From: Phascolarctos cinereus
Taxonomy: Eukaryota; Chordata; Mammalia; Diprotodontia; Phascolarctidae
Direction: 5' to 3'
Assembly (NCBI RefSeq): GCF_002099425.1
Contig: NW_018344194.1
Coordinates: 1,984,001-2,048,000 of the forward strand
Length of the DNA stretch: 64,000 bases
Shown here piece after piece: positions 23,871-36,200 of this stretch. The notes below the pieces were generated by a model. It was not told the origin of the DNA. It ran no database searches and was given only the letters and a program-made list of their open reading frames with translations. The first letter of the stretch is position 1. Each line of letters starts with the position of its first letter. Both the position numbers and the translations under genes were made by a program.

Positions 23871-24784
23871 CGGTCCTAAAGAAACTTGAAGGGAGGGGGA
23901 TGCTTTGCTTGTGAGTCCGCCACCAGCATTTATGAAGTGTTTACACAGTCCCTGCCCTCATGGACACACCCATAAAAAGGAGCTGCTTCAGGGTAGAGAA
24001 GTCAGATCTGCAGCCATGAAGGAGGGTCCTTCGGACGGGTCTTCTCCAGGGCTGGTGAGGAGTGGGGCCCCAAAGGGTAGTGGGAGAGAGCTCCATGGAA
24101 GGAGAGTCCCCCAATGCTCTCGGCGTGACGGGCTGACTCCCCTAGAGATCACCAGGCCTCAGAGAAGGGCCTGATGCCACCATTTGGGGAGCTCAGGACT
24201 TCTGCCACAAGCAATGGACCCAGCCTGTGATCATCTGTCAGATGCAGAAACAGAGACGTCCACGGTCAGCCCTCTGCCAGTGCTACAATCTTGTGTCTCC
24301 CACATCAAGTCCTGTTGTTCTGACTTCCTTCTAGCAAATCTAAAACTGCGTCCCCCTCACGTATTTCCTGCCGACGACACAAGCTCAGCCGGAGCCGTGT
24401 CGGTTAGGGATTAGGACAGGGTCAATCTCCCAATGCCCCTCCTGCCCCCTTAGCCTGGGCTGGCACCATAGAGGACACCGGCCACACATGAACCAAAACC
24501 CACCACTGGAAAGGCAGAATCGGGCCGACTCTTCCCTGCCTTCTGCACAGAGCTCACTGAATGAACCTTCATTCCTGCTCAGGCCTCAGACCAGACCCAA
24601 AGTTCATTACAGCCAGGCCAAAGGTGCAGGGGAAGAAGCCATCCCACTGAGCCCAGAAGGAGAGAGGAGCTGGCCCCAGGGCCAGTGATGAAATCCTCTG
24701 CACAGCAGGAGTGCCTGCCCACCTTGCAGAGGAAGGACGGCATCTCCTGACTCCGTCCCCCTGCCCAGAAGTCTCTCTCCTCAC

Positions 24785-25060
24785 ATCTACCTCCCAGACT
24801 CCCTGGCTTCCTTCAAGACTTGGCTAAAGCCCACCGTCCTCAGGCGGCCTCTTCTGGTCCCCATGAAGCCCCTTTCCCTTGAGATGACCACAGCTTTGAT
24901 CTCTATATCACTTGTACAGACACAGGTATTTGCATGGTGTCTTGAGCATTAGAATGGGGGCCCCTTGTGTGTTCCTATCCCGTGGCGGGCGCACAGACAG
25001 ACATTTTTCTTTGAGCCCCCAGCTTTTCTAGGTGCTTAATAAATGCTAATTGGCCCAAAG
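24785..25060 (+). repeat. LINE-2 3' end
   Basis: The phrases 'ttcaagacttggctaaagcc', 'tgatctctatatcacttgta', 'gggggccccttgtgtgttcc' and 'gtgcttaataaatgctaatt' are a diverged but recognisable L2 3' terminus. Confidence 0.5.
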
Positions 25061-25270
25061 GAGCTTGCAAGGCTCAACCATCCACAGAGGAAGATGGACC
25101 CAGGGGAAGGACGCTCAGGCAGACGGGGGAGGAAGGCAAGTCCCTTTACTGAGCCCGAGCATCCTAGGACAGCAGAGGCGCCTGGTCTGGAGGCCAGTGT
25201 TTCACCAGCACAATGCGGCCCAGGGGCTGACCAGAAATACAAATGTTCCTATCCCGTGGCGGGCGCACAG
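24970..25270. repeat. 27-bp exact direct repeat, copies 274 bp apart
   Basis: The same 27 bases, starting TGTTCCTATCCCGTGGCGGG and ending CGCACAG, occur at 24,970-24,996 and 25,244-25,270 with no mismatch. The flanks differ. The first copy lies inside the L2 3' end. Confidence 0.85.
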
Positions 25271-25272
25271 TA

Positions 25273-25294
25273 ACAGCCAGCCAGCCAGCCAGCC
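25273..25294. repeat. Short CCAG tandem repeat
   Basis: About five CCAG units directly follow the second copy of the 27-bp direct repeat. Confidence 0.8.
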
Positions 25295-25544
25295 ACCGAG
25301 GAGGAAGGAGGCAGGCTGGCCACAAGGCAAGGGCAAGGGTTCACTCTGGGTGAGCATCATCCAGCCAGGACAGTCAGCGACAGATGGGCTGCAGCCTGGC
25401 ACTAACCCTCAAAGCAGCGACATCACAGGCCCACTGGCGCACCCGAGAGAAAGAAGACACCTGTGTAAAACAGCGCTTTGCTTTTAATGACTTTTTACAA
25501 GGTGTCCAGCTATACACTTTAGAAAAATCCACACCAGGAGGACA

Positions 25545-25851
25545 CATCCTAGTTTACATTTTATTGGTGCAGGCAGGAACATGGGCTGGGCGAGGAGGTC
25601 TGAGCTCTCCAGGCTCACACAACAATACAAGGTGTAAAGACACTCATAAGGACTAGAACACTTTTAATTAGCTGATGTTGTGAGAGCAGATAAAGACATG
25701 TGAACAGGGTCTTCCCACAATCCTGTGCTGCAGCACCAAGATGCTTTCTTAAAAAAAAAAAAGAGGAGGAGGAGGAGGGGACAAGGGGCACAGAAGGAAA
25801 GAGGAAACCTGAGAAATCCCAGCTTCTGCTACCTCTGGGAACAAACTGCAC
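25545..25851 (-). other. PCNT: PCNT 3' untranslated region
   Basis: This runs from just after the stop codon (25,852-25,854) to the likely cleavage point. On the minus strand it has a C/T-rich stretch with a long U run (plus strand AAAAAAAAAAAAGAGGAGG near 25,749). An ATTAAA lies at 25,663-25,668, followed by the AATAAA described separately. The length of about 310 bases is an estimate. Confidence 0.65.
25560..25565 (-). other. PCNT: PCNT polyadenylation signal AATAAA
   Basis: The minus strand reads CACCAATAAAATG, and a GU-rich stretch (GATGTGTCCTCCTGGTGTGG) follows 10 to 30 bases on, as expected of a functional site. A second signal, ATTAAA, with its own GU/U-rich follow-up lies at 25,483-25,488 and could give a slightly longer tail. 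Confidence 0.65.
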
Positions 25852-25904
25852 TCAGGGGCTCATCTTTTTGGTCTTCTGATGGCCAGGTTTTTTTGAACTC
25901 AGCT
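25852..25904 (-). CDS. PCNT: PCNT exon w19 (last coding exon, 16 codons plus stop)
   Basis: The acceptor is ttctgtgtag|AGCTGAG, starting in phase 1. It encodes ELSSKKPGHQKTKKMSP and a TGA. Human ends DSTSKKSCHPMIKQ, so the SKK-x-x-H core is shared while the last residues differ and are more basic here. The identification rests on phase, position and this short match. Confidence 0.8.
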
Positions 25905-28900
25905 CTACACAGAAATAAAATAATGTCATATTAGCAACTGGTCAGCAAAGAATCCCTCAACTGTCTTGGGAAAAACCCTACAACTGTGTGTGCCGCTGCC
26001 CCCTCCCAGACACAGCCCCGGCTCCGTGGCCTGCCCAGGTCCCACAGCAACTGCCGGACCCCCAGCCCGGCTTATTGTTTTAACTTGATTGTGCAGCCCC
26101 CAACGACGACCCTAAAATAAATTTTGGGGCGAACCAGACTTTCATCCTCAGAAACTGCCATCTGATGCACAGGGTCGGGCCACAGCATTTCCCTGGAGCA
26201 TCCCCTCCATCAATCAATTACAGATGAGGAAACTGAGAGGGGAAGTGACCTGCTCACAGTCACACAACTAGGAGGTTGGGCCTGCTAATATTAGGTAGTG
26301 TCTGTCTGCGTTTCCCTTGTCTCACGGCCAGAAGACTCCCCAACCCAAGAGTTCTGAGGCCCACGTTTAACCCTTTCCAGAGACACTCGCAGCGGGGGGG
26401 GCCACTCTTGTCTGGCGATTCTAAGTGAGAAGGCAGAGAAGAAAGGGCCTGCCCACAGGCCTGGTGGACGTGGTGGTTACCAGCCTTCCTGCAACACCCT
26501 CTGCCTGTGCCTAACACTGTCAACCTGCAACCTCATCTCAGTATGACTGACACAACATTTCCATCCTTCTGCGAGCCACTGCACTAGACTTTTATCATGT
26601 GAACCAAAAGCACCTGGATTGGCCTCTGACTCTTTTCTCCCACAAACCGCACCTCAAGGCCCGGGCTCACATTTTGCAAACACTTAAGAAGCAGCAGGTA
26701 GTGGGCCTTACCTGGCTGGACGCCCCCTAGCCTCTGCTGGATGACCTCCAAGTGGTGAATATACTCTGTTAATGAGTGCTCCGGGTCTTGAGAGCTGTCA
26801 TAAACGTCGGCACTTGAACCCGGGGATGTGAGGGCTCTACAAAGACAAGACAGAGCTGAGTTTTCCCTCTCTCCAGGGAAGGTACTCCTGGCGCAATATC
26901 ACCTGATTCTCCAAACCTAGATCGCAGGCCACTGATTCTCTCTCTCACGTCACGGACTTCCAAGGCAACCCTCAGGTCCTTAGGGTCCAGAAGCCATCTA
27001 AGCCTCGATGGTCAGATGCAAAGACCCATCCCCAGCCAGTACCAGGGTCCCTTGCTGCCTCCCTTGCATCCTTGTGCCCGGCCAGAACCACAACTGAAGG
27101 TGGTGCTTCCCCTGCCAAGTCCCCCTTCAAGAGGTTCTGAGCCAGATGAAGGGAACCCCCTGGCTGGAAGCACAAATGCCTGAGCAGGGGGCTCCCTTCG
27201 CCCCTCCACGGCTGAGCTATTCATTCAGAGGCTCTGTTTGTCAGAGCTCCATGTCTCTATTCACAAGCCCTTGGCAGGAAACTCTGCCTGATTTTGGGGA
27301 CCCTTTGTCTACCAACAGCATTTCCTAGTAACAGTGATGAGCCACACCAAACTTGGCCAAAGAGGGTGCAAACAGTCTGCCAGAGTGCAGAAGAGTGGGG
27401 CGAGGGGCCTGCCAGCAAGGGGAGAGTGTGATTCGGGGATTGCGGCTTCAGTAACTTGGGGGAGAGTTCATGTTCTTAGGAGCCACGTGCCTCAATGGTC
27501 CCACTGGACTTTCCGGATCAGGCAGACCATGAACACGGCCCTCTGAGGGGCCAGGCCTGCTTTGGGCTCACTAAGACCACAGACAAAGGCCTTATTTTCT
27601 ATATCCCATGGAGGAGCCACACCTCACACACATATGTGTGCATGTGCAGAGCTCAACAGCCTGCCACACCCTCATGAAGGGCCACATCACATGGGTCAAG
27701 TTCTGTCCTATAAGAGTGCCACGTGAAGACGCCTGCGGTTACTGCCAGGATGGACGCCATCTTGGAACGTCGAAGTTAAAGGCCTCCTCCACACCCCCGA
27801 CCTGGCCCCTCACCACGAGGTGGCAGCTCCCCTCCTCCATCTCCAGACGCCCCACCTTCCTTCAGAGCAGAATGGGCGATGGTGCTCCCACGGGTCAGAC
27901 CCCATGTGTCCCCGGGGCTCACCTGTCCCACAGGCGGTAGGTGGGGGACGGCGAACATCTCGGTTTCAGAGAGCTTGAGGAGAGATCTTGTGTGGGAGGG
28001 GAGCTGGTGGTTTCAGGGAGCGATGGTGAACATGACAGCGGCGGCGGTGGCTGCCTCGAAACCTCCACCGCTTCCTCGGGCACTAGGAGACAAGGATGCC
28101 AAGAATCAACAATGTGGAAAGGCTAGGACATGGTCCCCACACCTCTTGGCTTTCTCCTCAGGGCTGGCTCCATGGCTCCTACAGGATCTGCTCTGATTGG
28201 AACCAGGCAGCTCAAAGGGACGACCCCCCCCCACCCCCCAACGAGGGGCTGTGCTCGGGATCGGAGGGGACAGGGGCCATGCGGCAAACATTCAAAGGTG
28301 TCATCTGCACCCACTACGACAGTTCCTGAGGAGGTTCTGCAAAGCAGTGACCCACTGACCCAGCCTTCTCTGGACTGTCCCAAGGCTCTCCTCGCCCCCC
28401 AGATGGTGCCAGCATTGGGGAGAATAGACTTTGGGAAACCAGACGATGAAAGCCAGGCAACGGATGGGGTGCTGGACACAGAGTTCAAATACTCCCTTGG
28501 AAACCTCCTAGCTGTGTGACTCTGGGCAGGTCACTTCCCCTCTCAGTTTCCTCATCTGTAAACTGGGTTGTTGTGAGAAGGATCAAATGAGGTATTCTAA
28601 GGCCAAGCCCTCTATCCAAGCTGGTGATGTGGCGCCCCACCCATGCGCTGGGAGAGGTGTCAAAGGTCATAGGCACTGCCCTCAGGGGACTCTAGGGGTT
28701 CTGGAGGAAGGAGGACACATATTGGAGGATCCATTCTTGCACACACTTCACCTGCAGATTGTGGGATGTGAGGAGAGCAGCCTGGGGGCTGCGGACGGAT
28801 GGTGGCAGACACTCCCTATATATGTTAAGTCACTGGTAAACTTGAAGAAGGAATACGCCCAGACCCCCCTCATGCTGCCCCCCAATCACTGGGGAATGTG

Positions 28901-30214
28901 GCCAGCCGCCCCTAGGACCAGCTCTGGGTGGGGCAGCCTGAGAACTCTGTTCTGAATCTGCTGGAGACCAGGGTGGTGTTTCAGTGCTTGTAGAGATTGT
29001 AAAGTGCTTCCTTAATACCCGTTCAGCCTGGCCCTAAGTCAAGGATGCCAGCCTGCCTTAACGCACCCTTGGCACACTGGGGCCAAGGAGAGGGGATGTG
29101 GTAGGACCCACACTGACTTAAATGCTGGGCCAGCTGCTCTGCCACCCCTTGAGAATGTCCTTCCAAGGGCTGGGGCGGATGTCATCCTCTGCCTCCAAGC
29201 GGCCCAGAACACTCAAGAGGGGAGGTCGGGGCTATGAAGGTCCTGCCACTGAGCCTCGACACCATAACTATCTGGTCCCCAGCAGGAGCTAGAGTCGTTT
29301 GGGTGCAAATGCTGATAAATCACTAAAAAGAAGCAAACTTCCCAAGAGAACAGAACACGCCCTCACCCACCTGAGTCGAGCTCGCTGCTCTGGGCAAACG
29401 TCCCTCTTCGATCCAGCTCCTGCCACTTTCTCACCAAGAAGCGTAGCCTATGGGGAGACAGGGAAAAGCCAGTTGGAAAGCCAGAAAAGAAGAAAAACAA
29501 AAGAAGCAAACAGGATGCCCAGAGATCAGGCCTTCACGCCTTCCTCACCTATGAGGCTAAGATGAGATGCAAGCTATGGGCTCCCCCCGGATTGCCAATT
29601 TCTCAATCAGCCACTCTAGCCAAGGCCCACCATGGTGGCTCTTTGAAATGTGCTTCAATAATAGACAGAAGAACCAGCTCTGCCTCGTTCTTCCAGGAGC
29701 TCTGAGAAGAGCAGGCTTCATAAACAGAACTCTGGGCCTCAGTTTCCTCAATAATAAAATGAGAGGCTGGACTAGGCTACTTTCAAAGGACGCTTCCAAC
29801 CCTCAATCTCGGGACTATGATTTGTTAATCTAACTCAAAAACCCTGAATCTCAGATTAAATGAACTAGAGAAGGGGCAGCTAGATGGCACAGCAGACAGA
29901 TCACTGGCCCTGGAGTCAGGAGGACCTGAGTTCAAATCCAGCCTCAGACACATAACCCTGGGCATGTCACTTAACCCCAATTGCCTTTAAAAAAAAATGA
30001 ACTGGAGAGCTTGAGATTTAAAGGAAAGGCCACAAGAAGCCCTTTATAGAAAACAGCATTTCTGGAGGACATCTAAGCTTTCACATTGGTCCACCTGCCC
30101 ACCATCTGTTTGAAGTCTGGATTTTCCCTAAACAAGCCTTCAAAAGAAGGGATCTCCGGATCCATTTTCTCTAAAGACTCAGACATGGAGATACCACATG
30201 CGTGCGCGTGCGTG

Positions 30215-30245
<31 letters not shown>

Positions 30246-33200
30246 CACACACACCCCCAGCCCAGAACTAACATGGAGCCTGTATCCCACTGAGGACAGA
30301 ACTGGTTTGAGGCGATATAAAGAAGGCTGTGTGAGGCTAGGCACGACCCTGAGTCACTGGCATTTACCTTAAAATGGCAATGACCACCCTGACCGCCGTC
30401 CTGAATTTGGTAAAGGGGCGAGACGAAAAAGCCCGCTTGTCCACCTTGGAGGGAAACACTCCCAAATGTGCAATCATGGAGAGGGTTTCTTGCTCAGAAT
30501 CCTGAAATCCCCCGATCAGCAGCAGGAGATACCTCTTTTGATAAATCAGGGCCTTGCGGAAGCTCTCTGCTCGTAGGAAATGCAGGTATAACTTTTCCAT
30601 CTTAAAAGAAAAAGAAGATGAAGATGAGATGAAGTCACTGGCACTTTGTTCAGGCTAATGATCTTCTAGCCCACCATTCTGCTGCCATGCAGGATGTCAG
30701 CCAGTATTCTGCCCCATCCCCCTGGGGCCTGGGTCCCGGGTCCCCAAGGTAACTGGCAGCCCCGATGGCATATTCCGGATGCCCCCACGCCATGTCTCCG
30801 GAGAAGTTGTGGCAATGACTGCCCAGCTCATCTTTCCACACCCCAAGCCCTAGGGCAGGAGACAGCTCTGCAGGCCCTGACAATGCGCGAGGTCTTCCTC
30901 CCACGTGGCTGCTCTGTCCTGCCTTACCCTGATGCGACACGTGTTCCCTCCATGGTTGGTTTCGCTCTTGAAAGCCGCTTTCACCATCCCTGATTCGCTG
31001 TGCCTCGTGCCTTGTAAAGCCATTTTCTGTTGTTTCCAGGCAGCTTTGTCAGCTTTCTGGAATGTGCCAATGCGATCCACGTATTTGTACTTCAAACAAA
31101 TGACAAAAGTTAAGGTGGCCTGTTCTTGGCCACTGGGGACACAAGAGCCACATCAGGGAGAGGACCCTCCTGGATGACAGGCCCGAAGGCTGAGGACCCA
31201 CCCCGAGGGATAAAGCTGCTGCCTCTGATGGAGGTGTGGGTCCCACCAAGTCTTTTAGAAAGAAGCCCAGGGGGCAGCTAGGTGGCGCAGTGGATAAAAC
31301 ACCAGCCCTGGATTCAGGAGGACCTGAGTTCAAATCTGGCCTCAGACACATAATGCTTACTAGCTGTGTGACCCTGGGCAAGTCACTTAACCCCACTGCC
31401 TCAAAACAAAAACAAACAAAAAAAAAAAAAGAAAAGAAAAGAAAGAAAGCCCAATTTGTGACTCCCTGTACTGGTCCTAAGTGACCCTGGGTGAATCCTA
31501 CTTCCCAGGAAGCCAAGAGGGTCACAACCCAGGGCATCAGTGGGTAAAGAACAAACACCAAACGTCTATAAAACAACACCTGCTACAAAGGTGGCTCTGG
31601 GGTCTCCTCTCAAACAGGCCCCTACTCTCTCTCTGGAGCTCCTTTTCAACTGGTCAGCTGCTAAATTACATGTGTGGCCAAAGCAGAGAAAAGTGACCTG
31701 ACCTACCCCACTGTTGTGCAGAGGCTGCCTGGGGAATTTGCTGTGAAAAGCAGCTAGGGCCACTTTGCCACCCAGACCCAACAAAACCAGGAATGAGCTA
31801 GGACCAGTCCCCAAAGAGCACAGCAGCAACCTTGGCTGCGGGGGCACAGAGCAGGCTGGCCAGGTCCCTGAGGCCTGAGGATGTCTGAGCTGCCTCTGGT
31901 CGGACATTCCTTGCAAATGAAATCAGTGGGGGCAGGCACAGGGTGCCCGGCCCACCACGGGCAGGCCCTCTTCTCTCCCAGTAGGGGACTGCAAGGCCCT
32001 CCTCTATTTCTGCAGCCACCCTGGACCTGGCTTTGCTTCTCCACAGGTGCCAAAGCGGGGTGCCTCACTGGGTAGCAGGAACAGGGTGAAGAACTTTGGC
32101 CCTGCCTAGGTTCTCTTCCTGCTTCCTCACTTTATGCACTGCCCAGCAATGATCTTTCTCTGCAGATCTCCTGTGGCTAATGGCAGTGGCTCTCCCGTGA
32201 TGAAAGCCGCCTGCTAGACCAGCCGATGGCCATCCCCTCCACCCGCCCAAGGCCCACGGCTGGGAATTGTAGCCGAGGCACCTCCACTTGCCACTTGCCC
32301 CCCCGGCCCCACCCAGGGGAACACAAGTGAAGCAGGAGCCAGACGTACGATGTGCCCGCAGCCCTTCTGCAGATGGTGCTTGAGCGTCTTCTCCAGCTTG
32401 GAGACAGTTTTGCACAACTCCACCTTCTCCTGGGTCATGGTGCTCAGGGCTTTGGTGAGGGAGCCGTTTTCCTTCAGCAACACGTCAATGAGACTGATCT
32501 GGGCCTGGGCATTTTTTTTCTGGGAAAGACCAGGGAACGAGAATGACTATTTGTGGTTGAGAATGACGCAGCAAGGCCAAGTCCTCCTCCCCAGGGGACC
32601 TCCCGGGGCAGTAACAGCCAGATGATGGGAGGGATGCCAAGAATAGGAGGGTAAAGGCGGGTGGGAGCTGGGGCACAGCCAGTGTGATGACGACCGAGCA
32701 AATGAACCGAGGCCACGGCTCCCACTCCCGCCTCCGAGCCCTGGGGGACTTGGCACAATTCACACTGCCCATCCTAGGGGCTTTTCTCTCCACCTTTACT
32801 CTTCTTTCAAAGAAGACTTTAGCTTCCATGGCCTCTCAAGTCCCTTCCAGCCCCAGCACTGGGGGCTTGGGATGCCACGGTGAGACACCAGGAATGGTGC
32901 TGCAGAAGGGACTTCTGACCTCTGACTTCTTTCCTCCCCTTCCTCTCCCGGTGGCGAAGGGTGGGGGAAGGGAGAGACGGCTGAAGACAAAACCTGGCCA
33001 CACTGACAAACGCACTGGTCACGGTCACTCAAGTGGGTATTCCTGCTTGTTATTCTCTGCCAAAAGGGAAGGCATCAGGCTTGGCCTGGAAGGCAGGACT
33101 AGGGGTGGGGTGGCAGGTGTTTTCTTCCAGAAAAGATAGTAAAAATGAAAAATTACATTGATAAGATGTATTTGTTAAAAATACAAAGTATCAGGTTTTT

Positions 33201-36200
33201 TCTCACTCACTGTCATGGACACTCATGAATTTCTCTTAAGTCTAGGCTGGGAGAAAAGCCCACGTTTGTAAGAGGCAAGAGAATAGTGCAAGGTGTCCAA
33301 TTTGGTGACTGGCCTTCCCTCCCACGGCGTAGAATTCCCTTTCCCCTAGTTCTAGAGCTCCTGAGAGCCAGCAAGGCTGCTCCTGGGGCTGATGGGGGGC
33401 AGCCTCCACAGCGAGCAATGGGCAGACCACAGCTCACTAGCAGGAGCACGTTTTCAGCCTCCTGGGCTAGCTCTGGGGGCTGTGCTTGGGCAGAAGAGGA
33501 CAGGAATTCAAACGTGTGCCCTCCCAGTCTTTGCCCACCGCTCCCCGAACTGAACCGCCTCCCACCACCTGCCCCAAGACGGAAGCTCCCGCTGAGGAGA
33601 GAGAGGGGCGCAGGGACCTACATTAAGGGTGCCGGTTTTGTGTTTCTGCCCCAACCACGTGACTACCGGCGGTGGTCCCACGGCAGCCACGTCTTCCTCC
33701 TACAAGAGAAGGGAAGGTAAAGAGGCCGAGGAGCACCTCTCTACTCTCTGTGAGTCATGGGCAATGCAACAGTCCCAAAACTAGGGCAAAAGGCTCTGGG
33801 ACAAAACCAAGAAGGAAACAGACAATCTTCCCCAGGCTCGGGGCTTGCAAGCTGGTCAAGTTTGCCACATGCCACACGCGGAAGGAAGGGAAGAAGAACC
33901 CTGAGCACTTACCCCCTTCCAGGAGAGGAAGGTGGGAGGAAAAGGGAACGCCGTGCTGGAAATTATTACATTGAAAGCCTCAAAGATAAATGTGAATTGG
34001 TCCAGGCCCCAAAAGAATTCCTGGAAGACCTCAAAAAGGATTTTTAAAAATCAGAGAATTAGATGAAAAATTGGGAAAAGAAATGAGAGTGATACAAGAA
34101 AATCACAAAAAAAAGAGTTGACAGCTTGGTAAAGGAGACACAAAAAAATATTGAAGAAAATAACACCTTAAAAAACAGAATAGGCCAAATGGTAACAGAG
34201 GTACAACAATCTGCTTAAGAGAATGCCTTAAAAAGCAGAATTGGGCAAATGGAAAAGGAGGTCCAAAAGCTCACTGAAGAAAATAATTCTTTAAAAATTA
34301 GAATTGGGCAAGTGGAAGCTAATGACTTGATGAGAAATCAAGAAGCAATAAAAGAAAGTCAAAAGAATAATTTAAAAAAAAAGAAAGAAGAAAACGTAAA
34401 CTATCTTATTGGAAAAACAAATGACCTGGAAAATAGATCCAGGAGAGAGAATTTAAGAATTACTGAAAGCCATGATCAAAAAAAGAACCTAGACATCATC
34501 TTTCAAGAAATTATTAAAGAAAACTTCCCTGATATTCTAGAACCAGAGGGTAAAATAAAAATTGAAAGGATCCAGTGATCACCTTCTGAAAGAGATCCCA
34601 AAATGAAAACTTCCAGGAATATTATAAACAAATTTCAGAGTTCCCAGGTCATGGAAAAAAACTATTATAAGCTGCCAGAAAGAAACGATTCAAATATGGT
34701 GCAGCCAGTCAGGATAACACAAGATTTAGCAGTTTCTACATTAAAGAATCAGAGGGCTTGGAATATGATATTCCAGAAGGCAAAAGGGTTAGGATTACAA
34801 CCAAGAATCACCTACCCAGCAAACTGAGCATGATCTTTAAGGGGGAAAAAATGGATATTTAATGAAATATAGGACTTTTAAGCATCCCTGATGAAAAGAC
34901 CTGCTGAATAGAAAATCTGACTTTCAAATACAAGACTAAAGAAAAGCATAAAAAGGTAAACAGGAAAGTGAAATCATAAGGGAATCATTAAAGTTAAATT
35001 GTTTACATTTCTACATGGGACAGTGATACTTGTAACTCCTAAGAACTTTATCATTTTTAAGGCAGTTTGACGGCATATACATAGACAGAGGGCAGGCAAG
35101 GATATGAGCTGAATATGATGAGATGATATCTAAAAAAATTAAATTAAGGGGTGAGAAAGAGGAATGCACTTGAAGAAGGGAAAAGGGGGAAAACAGAATG
35201 GGGTAAATTATTTTACATAAAAGAGGCATGAAAGAGCTTTTATAGTAGAGAAGTTGGAGGACATGGTTGGGGGGGGAAGGATATGAACCTTATTCTATTC
35301 TCATCAGAATTGGCTCAAAGAGGGAATAACACACACACTCAGGTGGGTAGAGAAATCTATCTTTATCCTACAAGTAAGTAGGAGGGGAAGAAGATAGAAG
35401 AAGGGGAGGGCAGGGGAGAGGGAGGGGTGTGCAGCACTGATAGAAGGGAAAGGGACTTAGGGGAGGCAGAAGTCAGAAGCAAAACACTTTTGAGGATGGA
35501 CAGTATGAAAGGAGAAAAAGTAGGATAAATGGGAAAATCAGGATAGAGGAAAATATAGTTAGTAATCATAACTGAAAAAAGTTTACAGCAAATTTCTCTG
35601 ATAAAGGCTTTATTTCTCAAATACATAAAGAACTGAGTCAAATTTATAAGAATATAAGTCATTCCCCAACTGATAAATGGTCAAACACAGTTCTCAGACC
35701 AAGTAATCAAAGCTATCTATAATCATATGAAAAAGTGCTCTAAATCACTACTGATTAGAGAAATGCAAACTAAAACAACTTTGAATTGCCACACCATACC
35801 TATTAGATTGGCTAATATGAAAGAAAAGGAAAATGGGCAATGTTGGAGGGGATGTAGGAAAACTGAGACACTAATGCACTCTTGGTGGAGTTGTGAACTG
35901 ATTCAACCATTTTGGAGAGCAATTTAGAACTATGTCCAAAGAGCTTTCATATAAAACCAGTATATCCCCTGATCCAGCAATACCACTCCTAGGTCTGTAT
36001 CCCAAAGAAATAAAAAACAAAAAGGAAAAGGACCTATATGGACAAAAATATTGACGGCAGCTCTTTTTGTGGTGGCAAAGTATTGGAAATTGAAGGGATG
36101 CCCATCAATTGGTAAATGGCTAAACATTTTGGTATATGATTGTAATGGAATACTGCTGTGCTATAAAAAATGGTGAGCAGGATGCTTTCAGAAAAACTTG

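Larger units (their letters stand above)
17301..25540. other. PCNT-DIP2A intergenic spacer
   Basis: About 8.2 kb lies between the PCNT polyadenylation site and the DIP2A promoter. I see no exon-like frame with conserved protein content. It holds MIR relics, L2 3' ends, a long TG-rich minisatellite (21,475-22,335), a 27-bp exact direct repeat and a short CCAG tract. The remaining unique GC-rich sequence has no feature I can name. Confidence 0.7.
29448..30367 (-). other. PCNT: PCNT intron w15-w16
   Basis: The intron is 920 bases. It contains a MIR-like fragment (29,725-29,830), a CORE-SINE with target-site duplication (29,873-29,994) and a 51-bp alternating purine-pyrimidine tract (30,195-30,245). 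Confidence 0.85.
31057..32348 (-). other. PCNT: PCNT intron w13-w14
   Basis: The intron is 1,292 bases. It contains a forward CORE-SINE (31,270-31,433) and, at 32,257-32,274, a match to the ZNF143/THAP11 element. The rest is unique. Confidence 0.8.

Noticed and set aside
31082-31095. Longer form of PCNT exon w14 beginning YKYVDRIG
   Set aside because: In frame and possible, but the shorter acceptor aligns the conserved Trp and the length with human. Kept as an alternative in the exon entry only.
34249-34827. Two open frames with coiled-coil and RRM-like content, possible host gene
   Set aside because: They are L1 ORF1 fragments (RRENLRI, RITQDLA, QPRITYPA) in a broken element.
35727-35927. 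Open frame with a Cys/Trp motif resembling a zinc finger
   Set aside because: It matches the L1 ORF2 C-terminal Cys motif next to an L1 3' UTR.
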